DNA of 64,000 bases from Dermatemys mawii (taxonomy: Eukaryota > Chordata > Testudines > Dermatemydidae): NCBI GenBank assembly GCA_007922305.1, contig ML677351.1:14426749-14490748 (forward strand), given 5' to 3'. This document shows, one piece after another, positions 46,725-57,964 of this stretch (positions are counted from its first letter, which is position 1; each line of letters starts with the position of its first letter). The notes beneath the pieces were generated by a model. The model worked only from the letters and a program-made list of their open reading frames with translations. It was not told where the DNA came from and searched no databases. Position numbers and translations under genes: made by a program.

Positions 46725-47047
46725 TGCTATTCCCTGGGCCACCTCCCACATAGCTATTTCCTCTTCACCCTTACCTCAGGGCTGAAGTTCTTCCTCACGT
46801 AATTTGAGTGTCACCAGTACCCATCTTCTGGTTCTCCCTTGAGTTCCAGCAAGGAGCACCTTATTTGTTCCTCTGGTCCCTTCTAGGAACAGACCTGCTT
46901 AGCCCCTGCAGCTGGCCACTTGCCTGCAGCCATTCTAGGCAGGTTTGGAGGACCCAATTTCATTGCCCCTTTTGAAAGGTTGGGTGTTAGTAGGACTGTG
47001 AGACATCCAAACCTGGGGCCTAAAAGGGCCTGGAACACCTTGTCACA
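46725..47047 (+). mobile_element. LTR 3' end, family uncertain
   Basis: C/T-rich stretch ending GGAACACCTTGTCACA, close to the end of the LTR at 57300 (GAGCTTTGTCACA). The 5' end was not found and no retroviral gene is attached. Confidence 0.4.
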
Positions 47048-48580
47048 TACAGTTTCCAAGCAAAGTGCAAAAAAAAAAGAATCTTTTTGTAAATGTGAAA
47101 CACATCATTCACTATTTTCTAATATAAAAAATTAAGAAGCTGAATAAAAGTTTAAGCTCTATAACTACTAAAGTTTGTATAGATACATTATATCTTCCTA
47201 GTTTGCAAAAAGTACTAAACGTATTATAAAGGCTATAAGTAATTGCAAATGAACATTTTAATTAGCAACCAGTGAGACTCAGCCACTCTAAGAAAATAAC
47301 TAGAAACTACAAATGCAAAACCAGATTAAAATCATTTATTTAAATTGAGGTGGCCTGCTTGCTAATTTAAATCATGATTCAAACTGGTGATTTAATCGCT
47401 TTGATTTTAAATATTCCGCCTGCTTTGACCATTACTTACCATGCTCTCAAGTTCCTTATACATCCTTGGTATCAGCCCAGCTGCAGTCTTCGATGAAGCT
47501 TGAGGTCTCCCCTGGGCATTATCAGCTGCAAAACTTTTCCCTCACTACCTCCTCAGGGTTTCCACGTACTCCGTTTGGCAGGGCTGCACTGCCAGCCCAG
47601 TCTCTCCTCCCTGTACCAGGCACCTCCTAGCAGGACTCAGCGAGAGTGCTAAGTGCTGGTGCCTTTCTCAAGCACATCCCCCTCAGCCAGACTCAGCTTG
47701 ACTCCCACCCAGGCAGAAATCAGGGGAGGGGCATGTTGACCCTGCATGTTCTCCCCCAATGTATTGACTCTGCTCCAGAACTTGGTCTCCTGTGAAGACC
47801 TCAAAGAAACCTACTTCCTCAATCTCATTCTCCAGAGATGGCGGCAAGACCACTTGGCTATATCAGTGATCACATCTCCACCTCCAGTCCTGATGTATAA
47901 TGATTTTCCTATGGAAGTGAGGATGACTCAGTGGAGTAAGATTGTAACCATACAATGTCTTATCTATAGTCCTCCCTACTCTCCCACAATGCTAAATTGG
48001 AATCACCTTTCTTAAATGAATAATTTCAGAAGCTCCCAAGACTTGCTTAGAAGAATGATGGAAGCTCTTCATGTTGAACTTCTGATCATTCAGGAAGGAT
48101 GCAGTTAGAGTTCTGAAACATCAAACAGGAGGGCATTATGATGATCCTAGTAAATGAGTTCTCAGGGAGCCAGCTCAGGGTAAATGGCTTATTACTTCAC
48201 CTGCTGTTTCCAAGAGGGCTGATGCCTTTTATCAGATCCCCATTAGTGGCTTTGAGACTCATAGTTACTCTGATAGGTGCTATAGAAACCCTTAAAATAG
48301 ATGAATTCTACTTTGATTTTAAGTGAATGTAGATTTCTTGTGTTTTATTCTCTGATATGCTGAATGCAGTAAGGTAGGCCCCATGCACTTTGTAGCAAGC
48401 AGAGGCTAAGCTATGTGGCAAAATTCCTGGATTCTTGGGCACTGTTTTGATGAAGCTGCTGCAAAATTTCCAGTTTATTTAAATTACAGTATAAAGGTTT
48501 TTAATGCATCAAATATGAAGAAATAATACAATAATTACATCTATAGTTTTATGCTGTTACCACAGTAAATAGCTTTTTCA
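47048..48580. other. Intron, nothing named
   Basis: About 47460-47760 is C/T-rich and may be part of the same LTR family or another repeat. The rest is AT-rich, with no gene. Confidence 0.35.
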
Positions 48581-48589
48581 AGTCACAGC

Positions 48590-48740
48590 AACATGAAACT
48601 GACATGATTCTTGGATGTTTCACAGCTGCTCAGAGAATTTTAAACTGCGTCTGTGAAATTACCAATTTCTTATTAATTTTACTCTGCAGCTGTGGGCAGA
48701 GCAATGATCTGTCTCTTTGCAAGCTCATGATGACTACTGC
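48590..48740 (+). repeat. Unnamed ancient dispersed repeat, copy A
   Basis: GAAACTGACATGATTCTTG, then TCTTATTAATTTTACTCTGC, then GCTGTGGGCAG, in the same order as in copy C near 4.9 kb and, inverted, copy B near 60.7 kb. Confidence 0.5.
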
Positions 48741-48921
48741 CTGTATTCATGCTTGCTTCACCTTTTTTTGCTAAAGGCAAAACGAAAAGTTAAGTCCTGT
48801 AGAAACAGATGATTTAGTGCCATCCACCCAGCCCCACACAAATTCAACAAAAAGAGCTTGCTACTGGTAGATGGAGTTTTCAAGCTTGTAGGTTTGGCAG
48901 AGAACTGTATGTTACCTTCAG

Positions 48922-49363
48922 CGTAGGTGCTGACTCCATGGGTGCTCCAGGGCTGGAGCACCCACTTGGAAAAATTAGTGGGTGCGCTACACCCACCGAC
49001 AGCCAAACTCCCCTCACTCTACCTCCTCCTTCCCTCCCCTGCCTCCCCCGAGCATGCCGTGTCCCTGGTCCTCCATCTGTCTCCCATTGTTTCCTGCCCA
49101 ACCACCGCCAAACAGCTATTTGACAGCATTAGCACGCTGGGAGGATGGGGAGGAGAGCATGCTCAGTGGAGGAGTCAGGGAAGAGGCAGGTCCAGGGAGG
49201 GGATTTGGAGAAGGAGTTGGAATATTGGCAGGGAGGGTGCGGAGTTCAGGTGAGGACTTTGGGAAAGGGGTGGGAAGAGGTAGGGCCTCATGAAAGGGGT
49301 GGAGTGCGACAGAGGGAGGGGTCAATGAGTACCTACAAGAAAGAGCGGAAGTCGGCACCTATG
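48922..49363. mobile_element. hAT-like element with GTAGGTGCTGAC ends
   Basis: Perfect 8-bp duplication ACCTTCAG at 48914-48921 and 49364-49371. Ends CGTAGGTGCTGACT and (reversed) CATAGGTGCCGACT. Contains an inner inverted pair near the left end (GTGCTCCAGG and GGAGCACCCA). No coding remnant. Confidence 0.92.
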
Positions 49364-49371
49364 ACCTTCAG

Positions 49372-49803
49372 CATGACAGAAGGTCCCTACTAACCGGGCA
49401 CTTGCAAAATTATACACTTTTAGACTTTCTGTGCAGTTTGCAAGGGGATAACTCAGTTCTTCTGTCTTTAGCCATGCTTATACCCGATGTGGTAATATGA
49501 GCTGTGGTGTTCATATATATATATTATATATCACCATGGGAATCTAGAGGTCTGAAGTTAACTTGGAATTCATCTGGTTTTCAAAATTTAAAATCGCATA
49601 GATTAGAACAGTTATGAAAGGCTTAACATGCACCACCACTGTGATACATTACCCTTTTAGTGATACATTACACTTTTATGCTTGACTACCATGTCAAGAG
49701 ACTTTTTGGCGCTGACGATGGAGTATTTTGAATCATATTCCTTATTAAATGGCAGAAAATTAGTTAACATAGAATTAAGGTTTACTGGTGGTAGCGTGTG
49801 ATC
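49372..49803. other. Intron, nothing recognised
   Basis: AT-rich, with a TA simple repeat near 49515-49531. Confidence 0.5.
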
Positions 49804-49811
49804 TTCCAGAA

Positions 49812-50238
49812 CAGGATCTCCAAACTACGGCCAGGGGGCCGGATCCGGTCCACGGCATCGATTTTTCTGGCCCTCCAGCTAGGATGACCATACAGCAAGT
49901 GTAAAAAATTGGGACAGGCGAGGGGGGGTGGTAATAGGAGCCTATATAAGAAAAAGCCCCCAAAATCAGGACGGTCCCTATAAAATCAGGACACCTGGTC
50001 ACCCTACGCCCAGCTGAGTAGGCACATGGAGAAGCTGCCACTGCCCCCCGGGCGAACTGCTGCTAGCAGCCCCATGTGCAGAGGGGTGAGTGCCTCTGCG
50101 ATGCTGCCAGAGGAGGAAAGGGTGGGGGCCGCAGCAGCGGCGTGGCTGGAGGAGCAAAGGGCGGGGCACAGTAGCGGCCCACAAAGCCCCTTCAAAAATC
50201 TAATATGGCCCTTGTCTCAAAAAGTTTGGAGACATCTG
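49812..50238. mobile_element. Charlie-like hAT element with a nested MITE
   Basis: Perfect 8-bp duplication TTCCAGAA at 49804-49811 and 50239-50246. Ends CAGGATCTCCAAACTACGGC and (reversed) CAGATGTCTCCAAACTTTTT. Holds the complete element 49880-50006. Confidence 0.92.
49880..50006. mobile_element. Small hAT MITE nested in 49812-50238
   Basis: Ends TAGGATGACC and GGTCACCCTA. Flanks CCTCCAGC and CGCCCAGC agree at 6 of 8. Similar ends (TAGGGTTACCA type) occur at 18965. Confidence 0.8.
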
Positions 50239-50246
50239 TTCCAGAA

Positions 50247-50621
50247 TATTGAGTTCAGCAGAATTTAAACTTCTGCAAATGAGAAAATTGAGTTATGGTA
50301 AGTGCCCACACAGCCTTAATTCTGTCTCTTGGAGCTGACAGTTGCCAATGGAGATTACCTGCTTGGTCTCCCTGCATTAGCCTGTTACATGTAGCTGTAC
50401 TGAATCCTGGAGGCAGTAGATGGGGGAGGTTGCTAGAGTTGTTCTTGTGATAGGAGGAGATCTTGGGAGCAGTTCAAGTATTGTGGAGCTGCGATTGTGA
50501 TATGAGATCTGGGTCTGAGTCCCGACAACATGTGTGATCAAAGGAAAGAAGTTTGTATAACTTGAGGTTCCTGTCTTCATTATTTCAATTCAGAATTGTG
50601 TAGCTTTTGTCAGTAACCAGG
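50247..50621. other. Intron, nothing recognised
   Basis: Short spacer, no gene-like signal. Confidence 0.5.
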
Positions 50622-50629
50622 TACTGGGG

Positions 50630-50818
50630 CAGGCCTGTACAACATGCGGCCCGCAGGGGCTCACTGTGTGGCCCGCAGGGGGTGAGTAGGGGCAGAGCAA
50701 GCCAAGCGGTGGGGTGGAGGGAAGTGGATGGGGGCAGAGCGAGGGTGGGGCTTTTCAGCCCGCAGCTGTTTTTTTGCAGTAATATGGCCCTCCCTGCTTT
50801 CTGAGTTGTGCAGGCTTG
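50630..50818. mobile_element. Small relative of the 33975 hAT element
   Basis: Flanks TACTGGGG (50622-50629) and TACTGGGA (50819-50826) agree at 7 of 8. It starts CAGGCCTGTACAACATGCGG, the inverted right end of the 33975 element, and ends GAGTTGTGCAGGCTTG. Opposite orientation, most of the interior deleted. Confidence 0.9.
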
Positions 50819-50906
50819 TACTGGGATCTTCTTGCCATGGGTATTATCAGCAGTGAGATGGGATTTGAGAATAATCTGGTTTTAATTATGCGTAGGGGAA
50901 GGCTTA

Positions 50907-51510
50907 GGGTGTGTCTACACATAAATTGCTTCAGTGGCACAGCTGCACCAATGTAGTTGCGCTGCTCTAGTGCATCAGTGAAGACACTGCCTATGCCAAT
51001 GGAAGAGGTTCTTCCATCTGAAAAGGTATTCCACCTCCCCGAAAGGCAATAGCAAGTTCAATGGGAGAAATCTCCCATCAATCTAGCCCTGTCTATACTG
51101 GGATTAGTTCTGTTTAACTCAGTGGTTCTCAAACTTTTTGAGACTGCGACCCTTTTTACCTTGCTCCTGTCCTGCGGTGGACCCTTGTATGCCCGCCAAA
51201 AAGCCGCCGAATGCATTACTTCCGCATTCGGCGGCTTTTTGGCAGACATGCTGAGCGCTCCCGAGTGCTATTTTCGTAAGCGCTTGGTATGTCTGCTGAA
51301 GAACCGCCGAATGCGGAAGTAATACATTCGGCGGCTTTAAAGCGGCGCCGGGAGCTCGCAACCCCCCAGGAGGTGCTCCGCGATCGCTGGGGGGTCACAG
51401 CCCAGAGTTTGAGAACCCCTGGTTTAACTGCATTGCTTAGGGGTGTGGGTATTTCACACCACTGAATAACATAGTTATACTGACCTAATTTCCTAGTGTA
51501 GCCCAAGCCT
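50907..51510. mobile_element. Harbinger-type MITE split by a hAT MITE
   Basis: GGGTGTGTCTACAC at the left; GTGTAGCCCAAGCC (reversed GGCTTGGGCTACAC) at the right. TTA/TTC at the edges may be the worn 3-bp target. The complete hAT element 51120-51421 interrupts it, so the original is about 294 bp. Confidence 0.7.
51120..51421. mobile_element. hAT MITE with GCCGCC hairpin core
   Basis: Perfect 8-bp duplication GTTTAACT at 51112-51119 and 51422-51429. Ends CAGTGGTTCTCAAACT and (reversed) CAGGGGTTCTCAAACT. Repeated inverted words AGCCGCCGAATGC and GCATTCGGCGGCT give a strong hairpin. Same family as 14956 and, more distantly, 52215. Confidence 0.93.
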
Positions 51511-51663
51511 TCAGTAATACCTGTATGCAAGTGTGAAAGGATTGTAAAAGGGTATGAAGTGGCTATTAAATTTTACAAGTGTGATACTCAAACACTAAGT
51601 TTGAGCATAGGGCTAGTGCAGGTAGCACCTGTGTATTTAAGTGAAAAGACAGAGTTCAAGTCT

Positions 51664-52531
51664 AAGGGTATATCTGCATTAAAAACTTAGGTCCACCTAT
51701 ATTAGGTTGACTTACAGCAACTGCGGTACTTACTTGGGTAGTGTGAATGTGCACCACCATCCTTGGGTCAGTGGAACACATCCTCACCAGGAGCATTTCT
51801 ACCAACCTGAGAGGGACAGTGTAGGCAGCTTAGAGACCAGACTCAGCTCCGCTGGCAGCTCACTGGCAGGAGGTTGGCTGCCCCACAGGCTTCTGGGCTC
51901 CTGATGGGCTGCCTCCCCCTCCCCCTTGGCTCCCCACTGGGAGTGGGGGAAGCTGCATGGGATTTCTCATCCCCGAGGTGTGGGGTCCAGCTACTCGGGC
52001 TTCTCACCCCAGTTCCCAGCCGGGGGAGCTGACCAGCTTTTGGGATCCAGCTGTGAAATGGACAAGAGAGCTAACAGCTGATATAAGTAACAATGTCTAC
52101 ACAGACACTGCATCTCCCTAACTACACTGAGTAAGCTCTATGCCTTTCGTGGAGGTAGAGTAATGTCAGTGTAGTAGGGCACTTACATCAGTGGGACAGG
52201 GCTGTAGTCTAGACTAGCATTCCTCAGACTTTTTCCCTTGTGGCCCATTTCCGCTCTCACGCATCCACTCGCAGCCCCCGAGGTATGTCCGCTGAAATAC
52301 CACCGAATAGAAAGCTTCCGCTTTTAGCAGCATTTTGACGGGACAAAAATAGACTGCTTGGGATTTCAGCGGTCTCGCGAGGACGATTCTGCGGCGGCGC
52401 CGGGGTCTTGCTCACCCCCGCGGGGGGGTCTCATGCACCCCACTTTGAAGACCACTGGTCTAGACGTTGACATAATTAGGTCAATGTAAGCTGCCTTACG
52501 TCGATCTAACTGTGTAGCATAGACCAGGCTT
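51664..52531. mobile_element. Harbinger-type MITE split by a hAT MITE
   Basis: TAAGGGTATATCTGCATT at the left and (reversed) GAAGCCTGGTCTATGCTACA at the right; inner ACTTAGGTCCACCTA and TCGATCTAAC words are typical of the GTCTACAC-ended family also at 56864. It holds the complete hAT element 52215-52457. Confidence 0.65.
52215..52457. mobile_element. hAT MITE
   Basis: Perfect 8-bp duplication GTCTAGAC at 52207-52214 and 52458-52465. Ends TAGCATTCCTCAGACTTT and (reversed) CAGTGGTCTTCAAAGTGG. Confidence 0.9.
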
Positions 52532-52839
52532 CAGTGTTTTGGAGTATTGTTTAAAGGGGTCAGAGTTAAGGTTGTTTGAGCATTTATCTTAATATTTCAA
52601 AATTTGTGGAACTTTGAGTTTTGCTGAACTCAGTGTTCTGGAACGGCATGAGCTATTACTGGGTAACCTTAACTGTACGTAAGTTCTAAGCTATTTAACT
52701 CCCCCCCCCACTCTTTTTTTTTTTTTTTAAACAAACATACTTGTTGGTAGGAGTTAGTAGTCATTTAGGCAGTTGTAGTTCTAACCTAGATTTGCAGTTG
52801 ATACACTATTGGGGCTAGGTAATAATCTAAAACCTAGCT
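52532..52839. other. Intron, nothing recognised
   Basis: Contains a C run and a T run at about 52700-52728; nothing else. Confidence 0.5.
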
Positions 52840-52985
52840 TTTATAGAGTACTTTTCTTTGGCTCCTCTCAAGGAACGTTGCATCATTATGCCTATTTTAC
52901 AGATGGGAAGCTGAAACATAGCGAGGTGAAGTGACTTGCCAAAAGGTCACCCAGCAGGCCAGTGGCAAATTTAGGAATAGTCCCA
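52840..52985 (-). repeat. MIR-type SINE, inverted
   Basis: CCTATTTTACAGATGGGAAG, CTGAAACATAGCGAGGTGAA, TTGCCAAAAGGTCACCCAGC and CAGTGGCAAATTTAGGA match the inverted MIR core. Confidence 0.75.
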
Positions 52986-53739
52986 GCCCAGTGGTATGTC
53001 TCCTAAGCGATATGTTTGCTGTGTGATTCCTCAGTGCTCCTTCCCCTCCCCTCTCATACATTTTGTTGTTGTGGAATGGAAATAAGGGTTGTACTTTGCA
53101 AGCACTTCAATGTGAAGTTGCTAACAAGCTCGGTGAGAGTAATCTCACGTATGGTCTTTGTCCCAGAATCTTGATAGGTTTTTTATATGTGGCACTTCCA
53201 GTAACATTAAGTGTTTGAGAGAAGACTGATGTCTGTGTCCTTCTCCATCCACAACAAATCATTCCCAGCAATATGTAGCTCTCCTGACAACATTTCCAGC
53301 TCCCCCACTTCCTGTCCCATTAAGCCATTAGTTGACATTGCAGAGACCATGAACACGGAAGAAGTTTCTTCTTGCTGTCTCCTGCCCTATGCTGCTGCAT
53401 ATACATATTACAACCAGTAGCTTACTAGAGGGCTACTCACTACCTAAGTTACGTAAGTTCAGCCATACATTGAGCTGGCTCCCTCACTCCTGGTACTCCG
53501 GCCTTTGCTTCTGCCAGGCTTCCCTAGGCATGTTCTAGATCCACCCAGTATTCCTGTTCTCTGAACCAGACCTCTCTCTTGGTTGAGACTCTGCAGCTCC
53601 AGTGTAAACTGATACTGTGCTCTGAGTGACCTCTAGGAATGCCCCCTAATCTCCTTAAGACAAGTGGCGACTTTTCCCTTTGTTTTGAACTCGGCTGGAG
53701 GAATGCAAAAGTACTTTTTCAGAACTCGGGACAAAGCAA
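52986..53739. other. Intron, nothing recognised
   Basis: The plus-strand frame at 53211-53420 is serine-rich with no motif I know. Confidence 0.45.
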
Positions 53740-54075
53740 ATAAGCAAACATTTACCGAGTGAGTGAGATGCAGGAGGGGCAGGGGGATCTGAACTTACAA
53801 GATAGCGTGCTGACACTCTGAGCACTCCAAAAATCCACTCTCTCTCTCACCCCACATATACTCCACCCCACCCCCACATTTGAAAAGCACATTGAGGACA
53901 CTTGAATGCGGGGATAGCTGCCCATAATGCACCACTCCCAGTGCCGCTGCAAATTTGGCCACACCAGTGAGGTTGCAGCTGTCAGTGTGGACACACTGGA
54001 GCGCTTTCCCTGGAGCACTCTCTGAAGGCGAGTTTAACCCAAAGCGCTCTACAGCTGCAAGTGTACCCAAAGCCA
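53740..54075 (-). mobile_element. Harbinger fragment, right end
   Basis: AGCTGCCCATAATGCACCAC, GTCAGTGTGGACACACTG and CAGCTGCAAGTGTACCC parallel the last 180 bp of the 29534-33767 element in the same orientation (AGCTGCCCATAATGCACTGC, GTTAGTGTGGACACACTG, CATCTGCAAGTGTAGCC). The left limit is uncertain. Confidence 0.75.
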
Positions 54076-56194
54076 AAGACTCACAGCAGGACAAGCAGAA
54101 TCCCCTAGATCCCAGAACACAGTGGGCAGGGAACGCAATTCAGACTCCTGCTGAAGCCAGCATGTACAGAAGAGGCGTATTCAGGACTGACAGGCCTAAC
54201 CCTAAAACCCCAGCTTCCTCAGCTGCCTCTCACATTCTGCAATTCCTCCTGTTCTCTCCCTTGCCATCTTGTACCCCTGATAATGCCTCCCTGCCCCGTG
54301 AGCGCTTGCATGAGTAATTTATTTTCTTTTCAAAAATAGTTGCACCTTGACAGAGGCACACTTTTTTGCATTGTTTACAGTTCATTCTCAGTTTTTGCCC
54401 AGGGTTAGTTTCAAATTTCAAAGTTGCTAGAATATGAATTTACTGAAATATGTTTTTTTTAAAAATAAAAACCCCAGTTGTGTATTTTGGGAACCCCTTG
54501 CTCAAATGACCCCTCGTTTGGATCACTCACCCCACTCTACACTGCCATGACTCGTAGCAAATTTCAGGACAGTCTGTGTAAGCATGTGGATTATTTAGCA
54601 TTTAGAAGTCATCTGTTAAATAGGGGAATGTCTTCTCAGTCTTAGTAGAGCATAACTGGCAGTCCACTATAATACTGTATGAAATCAGAGGGAGAATGGA
54701 GGGGAGGGACTATACATATCCATCAGCTCAGAGAAGTGTTAAGTAGCCCATTCATCTGAGTGAGGTGTTCTCAGCTGAAAGAATACCCAGTGGGGATGAA
54801 TATAGTAAAAAAACAGATCTGTGATGTGTGAACTTCTGCTTTCATGATGTCCCTGGGTGTTCTCCCCTCCTCCACCCCAGTGCTGGAGTGTTTATGATGT
54901 GTGTCAAGCATGCTGGTCATTGCCTCCTCACTCACTCTTAGCAGTGTTCTCAGTGCACCTTCTGAGCATGCCTGCTTTTATCATGCCCACCCAGAGGGGC
55001 AGCAGAACTTTCCTAGCTCCCATAAATGAAGCGGGGAAGGGTATGGGCCTCCCAGATTGTGATGCACACATAGGAGGGGAAAGAGGGACTGGAGTTTGTC
55101 CCTTCCCAGTGTTCCACATTTTTCCCTGTATTCCCACCTGCTCTTCTACCCCAGCTCACCCTTCCCAGTGGACATTTGCTGAAGTAGTTTTTCTTTAAAA
55201 AAAAAAAAAAAAAAACAGCTTCAGTGTCTCCTGAATATTCTGCTATACTCAGATTACATTTCCCTAAAATAAAAACAAACCTTTGACAGAGGCAGATTGG
55301 AGCAAGATACCCCCTTTTCTATTTCAGATTTCTGCTGTGGGTTGGATTCAAACTCTCACTGCCTGAGGTAGTGCTTGGATTTGATGAGCCTAACATACCC
55401 TCAGAGCCACACAGGTCCTGTGATGTAGAGGCATTTTTCCTGATGATTAGACACACTCTCTGTACATACAAAGTGTAATTAATTTGGCCTGTGAGTCCTT
55501 AGAACTGCTTGGTGTGCTTCTATCTAGATGTTTTCAAATAATATTTTAATTTGATTTTCTTCAAAGGGTTGGTGGGTGCCATACACAGTTGAGATGACCC
55601 TCAAGTACTAGACCATGCCATGATGATCTAAACCTTACTTTGGTCTCTATCTGTGTGCAAAAAACCATTGTCAGAATAGGTCAACTTTAAAGAAGAGCTG
55701 GAGGAGGGGGGTTATGAGGAGGGTTGTATTTTAGGAGTTTCTGGGCCAAAGAGTCCCAAATTTGGATCACCGATCCTTCCCGAACCTCATGAGACATAGA
55801 ATTTGAAGGCAATCCAAGTAACCATGTGTTTTTTAGAGCATTTAGAACAGTTAAGATTAAGATCATCTTTCTGTTTAAAACTTAAATATATATAGTAGAG
55901 CTACCACTGCTATAATAATGCCGGGGCAAGAACAACATTTTAGCTGATTTACTTGAGCGAGAGATAAAATACTCAGCACATGTGATGTCTGAGGGACTCC
56001 TCTGAAGGGGGAAGAACCCCCATATTACATTTGCTTTGAACAAAGGGGTATGCAGTATCTTTCTTTCCATCCCCAAGGTGGTAGAGATATTAACTCCGAG
56101 ATGCCACTCTCCTGAACCAGAACAGAGGATTTTATTATGTCTTGTCTCGTCACTTCTATCTCTACTGCCAAGAATCCTCAGGAGGATTAAACAA
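54076..56194. other. Intron, nothing recognised
   Basis: About 2.1 kb without a gene. An A run lies at about 55197-55215. The frame at 54857-55198 has no recognised motif. Confidence 0.45.
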
Positions 56195-56450
56195 GACAAG
56201 CACTAGACTGGGAGCTAGAAGACTCCTTGGTTTCCTATTTTCCTCTTTCACTGACCTGCTGTGTGACCACAGACAAGTCACTTCATCACTGTATTCCTCT
56301 TTTCACCTTCTAACCGTATCTGTTGTGGATTGTATTGGGTATTGGGATTGTATACTTTTGGGAACAGAGACAACTTCTTTCTGTGGTATAGTGCCTAGCA
56401 CAATGGCTCCCCAATCTTAGAGCCTGTAGACACTACTGTAATACAAATAA
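56195..56450 (+). repeat. MIR-like SINE with amniote tail
   Basis: GACTGGGAGCTAGAAGACTC, CTGCTGTGTGACCACAGACA, then the tail GGTATAGTGCCTAGCACAAT and CACTACTGTAATACAAATAA, the tail seen worn at 14490. Confidence 0.75.
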
Positions 56451-56860
56451 GAGCTTCAGCCTGAGGCTTGTTAGGTCTGGTTCTTAGATCTCCTATCCCT
56501 TACATGAGAACCTTCACTTGCCTTTCAGATCTCTGGGTCATCATCTTTAAGATGAGTCTTTCAGGCTGATGGTATGTGGCTCTACCTCTAATTCAGAGTT
56601 TCTTGAAGTCCATTGAGTCCTGAAAAATCATACATTTTCTGCTAGGGATACTTGTGTTTTAAAAAATAAGAGATATTCACTGAGGGTCTATTGCAAAGGA
56701 TTTAATCATTCAACTTCCACAGTTCCTACATGGTAGACTTCCTTGTTACTGAAGTGGTCTAGACAGTCTGTGATTATTAAGATCCATGAAGGCCTATTGC
56801 ACATTTACAGCTATTTATGATCTGCCTTTTTCCTGGCATTTGAACCAATCACTGTCTCTC
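56451..56860. other. Intron, nothing recognised
   Basis: Short AT-rich spacer. Confidence 0.5.
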
Positions 56861-56863
56861 TTA

Positions 56864-57010
56864 GGCTCTGTCTACACTACTGTGGTAAGTCAACCTACGC
56901 TATGCAACTTCAGCTTATGTACCTTAGGTCGAGTTACCATGGGGTCTGCACCACGGTGGGTTGACGGGAGAAAATTCCCCATCAACTTACCTTACTCTCC
57001 TTACCGACTA
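56864..57010. mobile_element. Harbinger-type MITE fragment
   Basis: TTA (56861-56863) then GGCTCTGTCTACACTAC, then GTAAGTCAACCTACGCTATG and ACCTTAGGTCGAGTTACC, the core of the family at 51664. The right end is missing. Confidence 0.65.
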
Positions 57011-57299
57011 AACCAACTCCAGGGTGGCTGATGGCCCCAGAGGTCAGCAGCTTGGGACTCTGGGGTTCCCGCACAGCAGCTGAGGTGGATATGTCATGCA
57101 GGTCTCTGAAAGTAATGGAATCCATGACCTCCGTTACATAATCTTATCCTTAGCTATTTTCTAGAGATGAAAAATCACTTTAATGTAAACTGTCTAGGTT
57201 TTCTATAATCTGGGAAGAGATGGTTGGGGTTTAGGCGAACACTGTTTCTGCCCTGAAGTCCCTCTAAGTCTAACTGATCAAACTTTTGTCTGTAAATAT
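57011..57299. other. Intron, nothing recognised
   Basis: Short spacer. Confidence 0.5.
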
Positions 57300-57964
57300 T
57301 GTGACGGAGTCAGACCAGAAGGATATAGGAGAGTGCTGGAAGGCAGGTATATCAGCCTCAGGATGTGCAGGTCCTTGTTCCCTGGATAGCCAAACAAAGG
57401 CTACTCCAGACCAATCAAGACACCTGGGGCCAATTAAGAACCTTCTAGAAAGGAGTAGAAACAGCTAGCCTAATTGGGACACCTGAAGCCAATCAGGGAC
57501 TGGCTGAATCCAGATAAAAACCTCCCAGTTAGTCAGATGGGCTGTGGGTGTCAGGAGCTGTGGAAGGAGGTTGTGCTGTTGGTGAGACTGAGTGGTGGAC
57601 AACATATCATACAGAAGGAAGGAGGCCCTGAGGTAAGGGTGAAGTGGAGTTTGAAGAAGCGGGGACTGCTGTGGGAAAGTAGCCCAAGGAATTGTATTGT
57701 GTTTTGTGTCTAAAAGGTCAGCCATCTTAGCTGATACTATTAGGGTCCCTGGGCTGGAGCCCAGAGTAGAGGGTGGGCCCGGGCTCCCCCCCGCTCTTTC
57801 CACCTTCCATACTGGCCTGTGATGAAGGTAACTCACTAGGTGGTGACTCTTGCCAATTATACTGAGAAAGGGAGGTCACTTTGGGGCCTAGATGAGTTTC
57901 TGAGGCCCCTAAATCTGCCAGGAAGCGCAGTAACCCACGAGTACAAACTTGGAGCTTTGTCACA
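57300..57964 (+). mobile_element. Solo LTR (Gypsy-like or ERV-like)
   Basis: Starts TGTGACGGAG and ends CTTTGTCACA, so it opens TG and closes CA with a 6-bp inverted end. GATAAAAACC at about 57513 may be its TATA-like box. AATAT precedes it and recurs overlapping the last base, so the duplication is not certain. No internal coding region is attached, hence solo. Confidence 0.65.
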
